NCBI GenBank assembly: GCA_012513195.1
Contig: JAAZCR010000101.1
Location: forward strand, 1 to 6,182
Source: Bacilli bacterium
Lineage (GTDB): Bacteria > Bacillota_I > Bacilli_A > Haloplasmatales > Haloplasmataceae
Direction: 5' to 3'
Length of the DNA: 6,182 nucleotides
Position 1 is the stretch's first letter. The number at the start of each line of letters is the position of its first letter. Below are positions 5,471 through 6,182 of the stretch, piece after piece. Below the pieces are notes generated by a model that ran no database searches, was not told the DNA's origin, and was given only the letters and a program-made list of their open reading frames with translations. A program made the position numbers and the translations under genes.

Positions 5471-5836
5471 ATGGAAGTAAAGTATATTCAATTAAACATC
5501 AATGATCAGCAATTATACGGAACAATTAACGTTAACACCAAAGTACTTGAAGTTATTGCACAAAATGCGGCAGTTGAGGTTGAAGGGGTAGCGAAAATCC
5601 ATGAAAAACTACCAAAAGTAGTAACGGAAGCATTTAACCGCAATCATCGTGGCGGAGTTAATGTGGAAATAGTGAAAAATGGCATTGTGATTGATATATA
5701 TCTTGATGTTAAATATGGTGAATCCATCCATAAAGTAGCTAAGAAAGTCCAAGAAAATGTTAAACAAGCTATCTTCAATATGACAACCTTAGATGTATCA
5801 AGAATATATGTCCATGTAGTGAATATTAATTTCTAA
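5471..5836 (+). CDS. yqhY: Asp23/Gls24 family protein (YqhY-like)
   Basis: A 121-residue cytoplasmic protein of the Asp23/Gls24 family, with no signal peptide or membrane helix. Family marks are YGTINVNTKVLEVIAQNAAVEVEGV (starting at Y16), the G-V-N-V-E-I strand, the I-D-I-Y-L-D-V-K-Y-G strand, V-A-K-K-V-Q-E-N-V helix and the closing N-M-T-T-L-D-V-S-R-I-Y-V-H-V-V motif. In Bacillus, yqhY lies after accBC and before nusB and has been linked to control of acetyl-CoA carboxylase and fatty-acid synthesis. Here accBC are absent from the position but the link to nusB remains. An in-frame ATG at 5435 overlaps the -10 region, so the ATG at 5471 is used, with GGAGGG (5460-5465) just upstream. The paralogous AmaP-linked Gls24 proteins are an alternative, but synteny favours YqhY. 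Confidence 0.9.
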   Translation: MEVKYIQLNINDQQLYGTINVNTKVLEVIAQNAAVEVEGVAKIHEKLPKVVTEAFNRNHRGGVNVEIVKNGIVIDIYLDVKYGESIHKVAKKVQENVKQAIFNMTTLDVSRIYVHVVNINF

Positions 5837-5865
5837 ACCACTTATTATAGTGGTTTTTTATTTTA
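5835..5865 (+). terminator. Intrinsic terminator after yqhY-like gene
   Basis: An 8-bp stem (AAACCACT 5835-5842 with AGTGGTTT 5849-5856), a loop of 6 nt and a T-rich tail (5854-5859, then ATTTT). The left arm overlaps the stop codon at 5834-5836. Confidence 0.82.
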
Positions 5866-5873
5866 ATATGTTG

Positions 5874-5882
5874 TGTTATAAT
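5874..5882 (+). promoter_or_regulatory. Extended -10 promoter of nusB
   Basis: TGT-TATAAT at 5874-5882 is an extended -10. The -35 region at 17 bp is only a T-run belonging to the preceding terminator. Initiation near 5889 gives a leader of about 26 nt. Confidence 0.6.
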
Positions 5883-5914
5883 ATTAATGAATTTTTTAAG
5901 GTAAAGGTGAAACT

Positions 5915-6182
5915 ATGAAACGAAAAACTGAACGTGAAATCATTGTTTTAGCACTATATAGTATAGAAATGTCTGGAAATGCACTGGAAGAAACTGTCAC
6001 TTACATTATGAAACAAATGAAGATTAAAGAAGACCCAACTGAATATATTTTTGAGAGTATTCGTGGGGTATTAGATAACGTCGATAAGATTGATGAGGTT
6101 ATCTCGCAAAACTTAGAAAACTATAAGATTAATCGTTTAAACTATGTTGATTTAGCCATTATTCGTTTTGCGACTTATGAAC
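5915..6182 (+). CDS. nusB: Transcription antitermination factor NusB (5' part)
   Basis: Eighty-nine codons are present before the window ends. NusB binds boxA RNA with NusE (S10) in rRNA antitermination complexes. The start KRKTEREIIVLALYSIEMS matches the family's first helix (R-x-x-A/E-R-x-x-x-x-x-L-Y-x-x-E). The region near the cut, N-Y-K-I-N-R-L-N-Y-V-D-L-A-I-I-R-F-A-T-Y-E, corresponds to the W-x-x-x-R-L-x-x-x-D-x-A-I-L-R-x-A-x-Y-E signature, with Tyr where Trp is common. AAAGGTGA (5903-5910) is the SD, 4 nt before the ATG. The yqhY-nusB adjacency is the same as in Bacillus. The remaining part, about 40-50 residues by family length, lies outside the window. Confidence 0.92.
   Translation, partial: MKRKTEREIIVLALYSIEMSGNALEETVTYIMKQMKIKEDPTEYIFESIRGVLDNVDKIDEVISQNLENYKINRLNYVDLAIIRFATYE

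Noticed and set aside
1..6182. Use of genetic code 4 (TGA as Trp), considered because of the Mollicutes-like content
   Set aside because: All Trp codons seen are TGG and no gene contains an internal TGA, so the standard bacterial code fits.

Overview
The window is an AT-rich, low-GC Gram-positive type chromosome segment. TGG is used for Trp, TGA never appears inside a gene, stops are TAA or TAG, Shine-Dalgarno sites are strong, and sigma-A-like promoters (TATAAT) are easy to read. The gene order efp - SpoIIIAH-like - yqhY - nusB, with a yqhL-like rhodanese and aroQ upstream, is a shrunken form of the Bacillus yqhL/aroQ/efp/spoIIIA/accBC/yqhY/nusB region. This points to a Firmicutes lineage with a reduced genome. 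A deep-branching Mollicutes relative, such as the Haloplasma/Izemoplasma/Turicibacter neighbourhood, is plausible. That placement is an inference from gene content, not from a search.

Left part (1-3674): a possible tail of an upstream gene runs into aroK (shikimate kinase). aroK ends in a hairpin terminator that also serves the convergent, membrane-anchored rhodanese on the minus strand. The rhodanese and a two-gene plus-strand operon are divergently transcribed from a 166-bp region that holds two good promoters with a 21-bp near-palindrome between them. The operon encodes a 605-aa two-TM protein with a DUF3137-like C-terminal region and a LemA-family membrane protein. It is closed by its own terminator and is the least understood part of the window.

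Right part (3675-6182): aroQ (type II 3-dehydroquinase), efp (elongation factor P), a lone SpoIIIAH-like protein, yqhY (Asp23/Gls24 family) and the 5' end of nusB follow. Promoters can be read for aroQ, efp, yqhY and nusB, and terminators follow efp and yqhY, so the ancestral operon appears to have been broken into small units. The genes spoIIIAA-AG and accBC, which lie between efp and yqhY in Bacillus, are absent here. EF-P carries Arg at the loop-tip position that is usually modified, in an atypical Ser-Ala-Arg-Ser context.

Metabolically, aroK and aroQ belong to the shikimate route to chorismate. efp and nusB are translation and transcription housekeeping genes. No mobile element, CRISPR array, tRNA or rRNA is visible.
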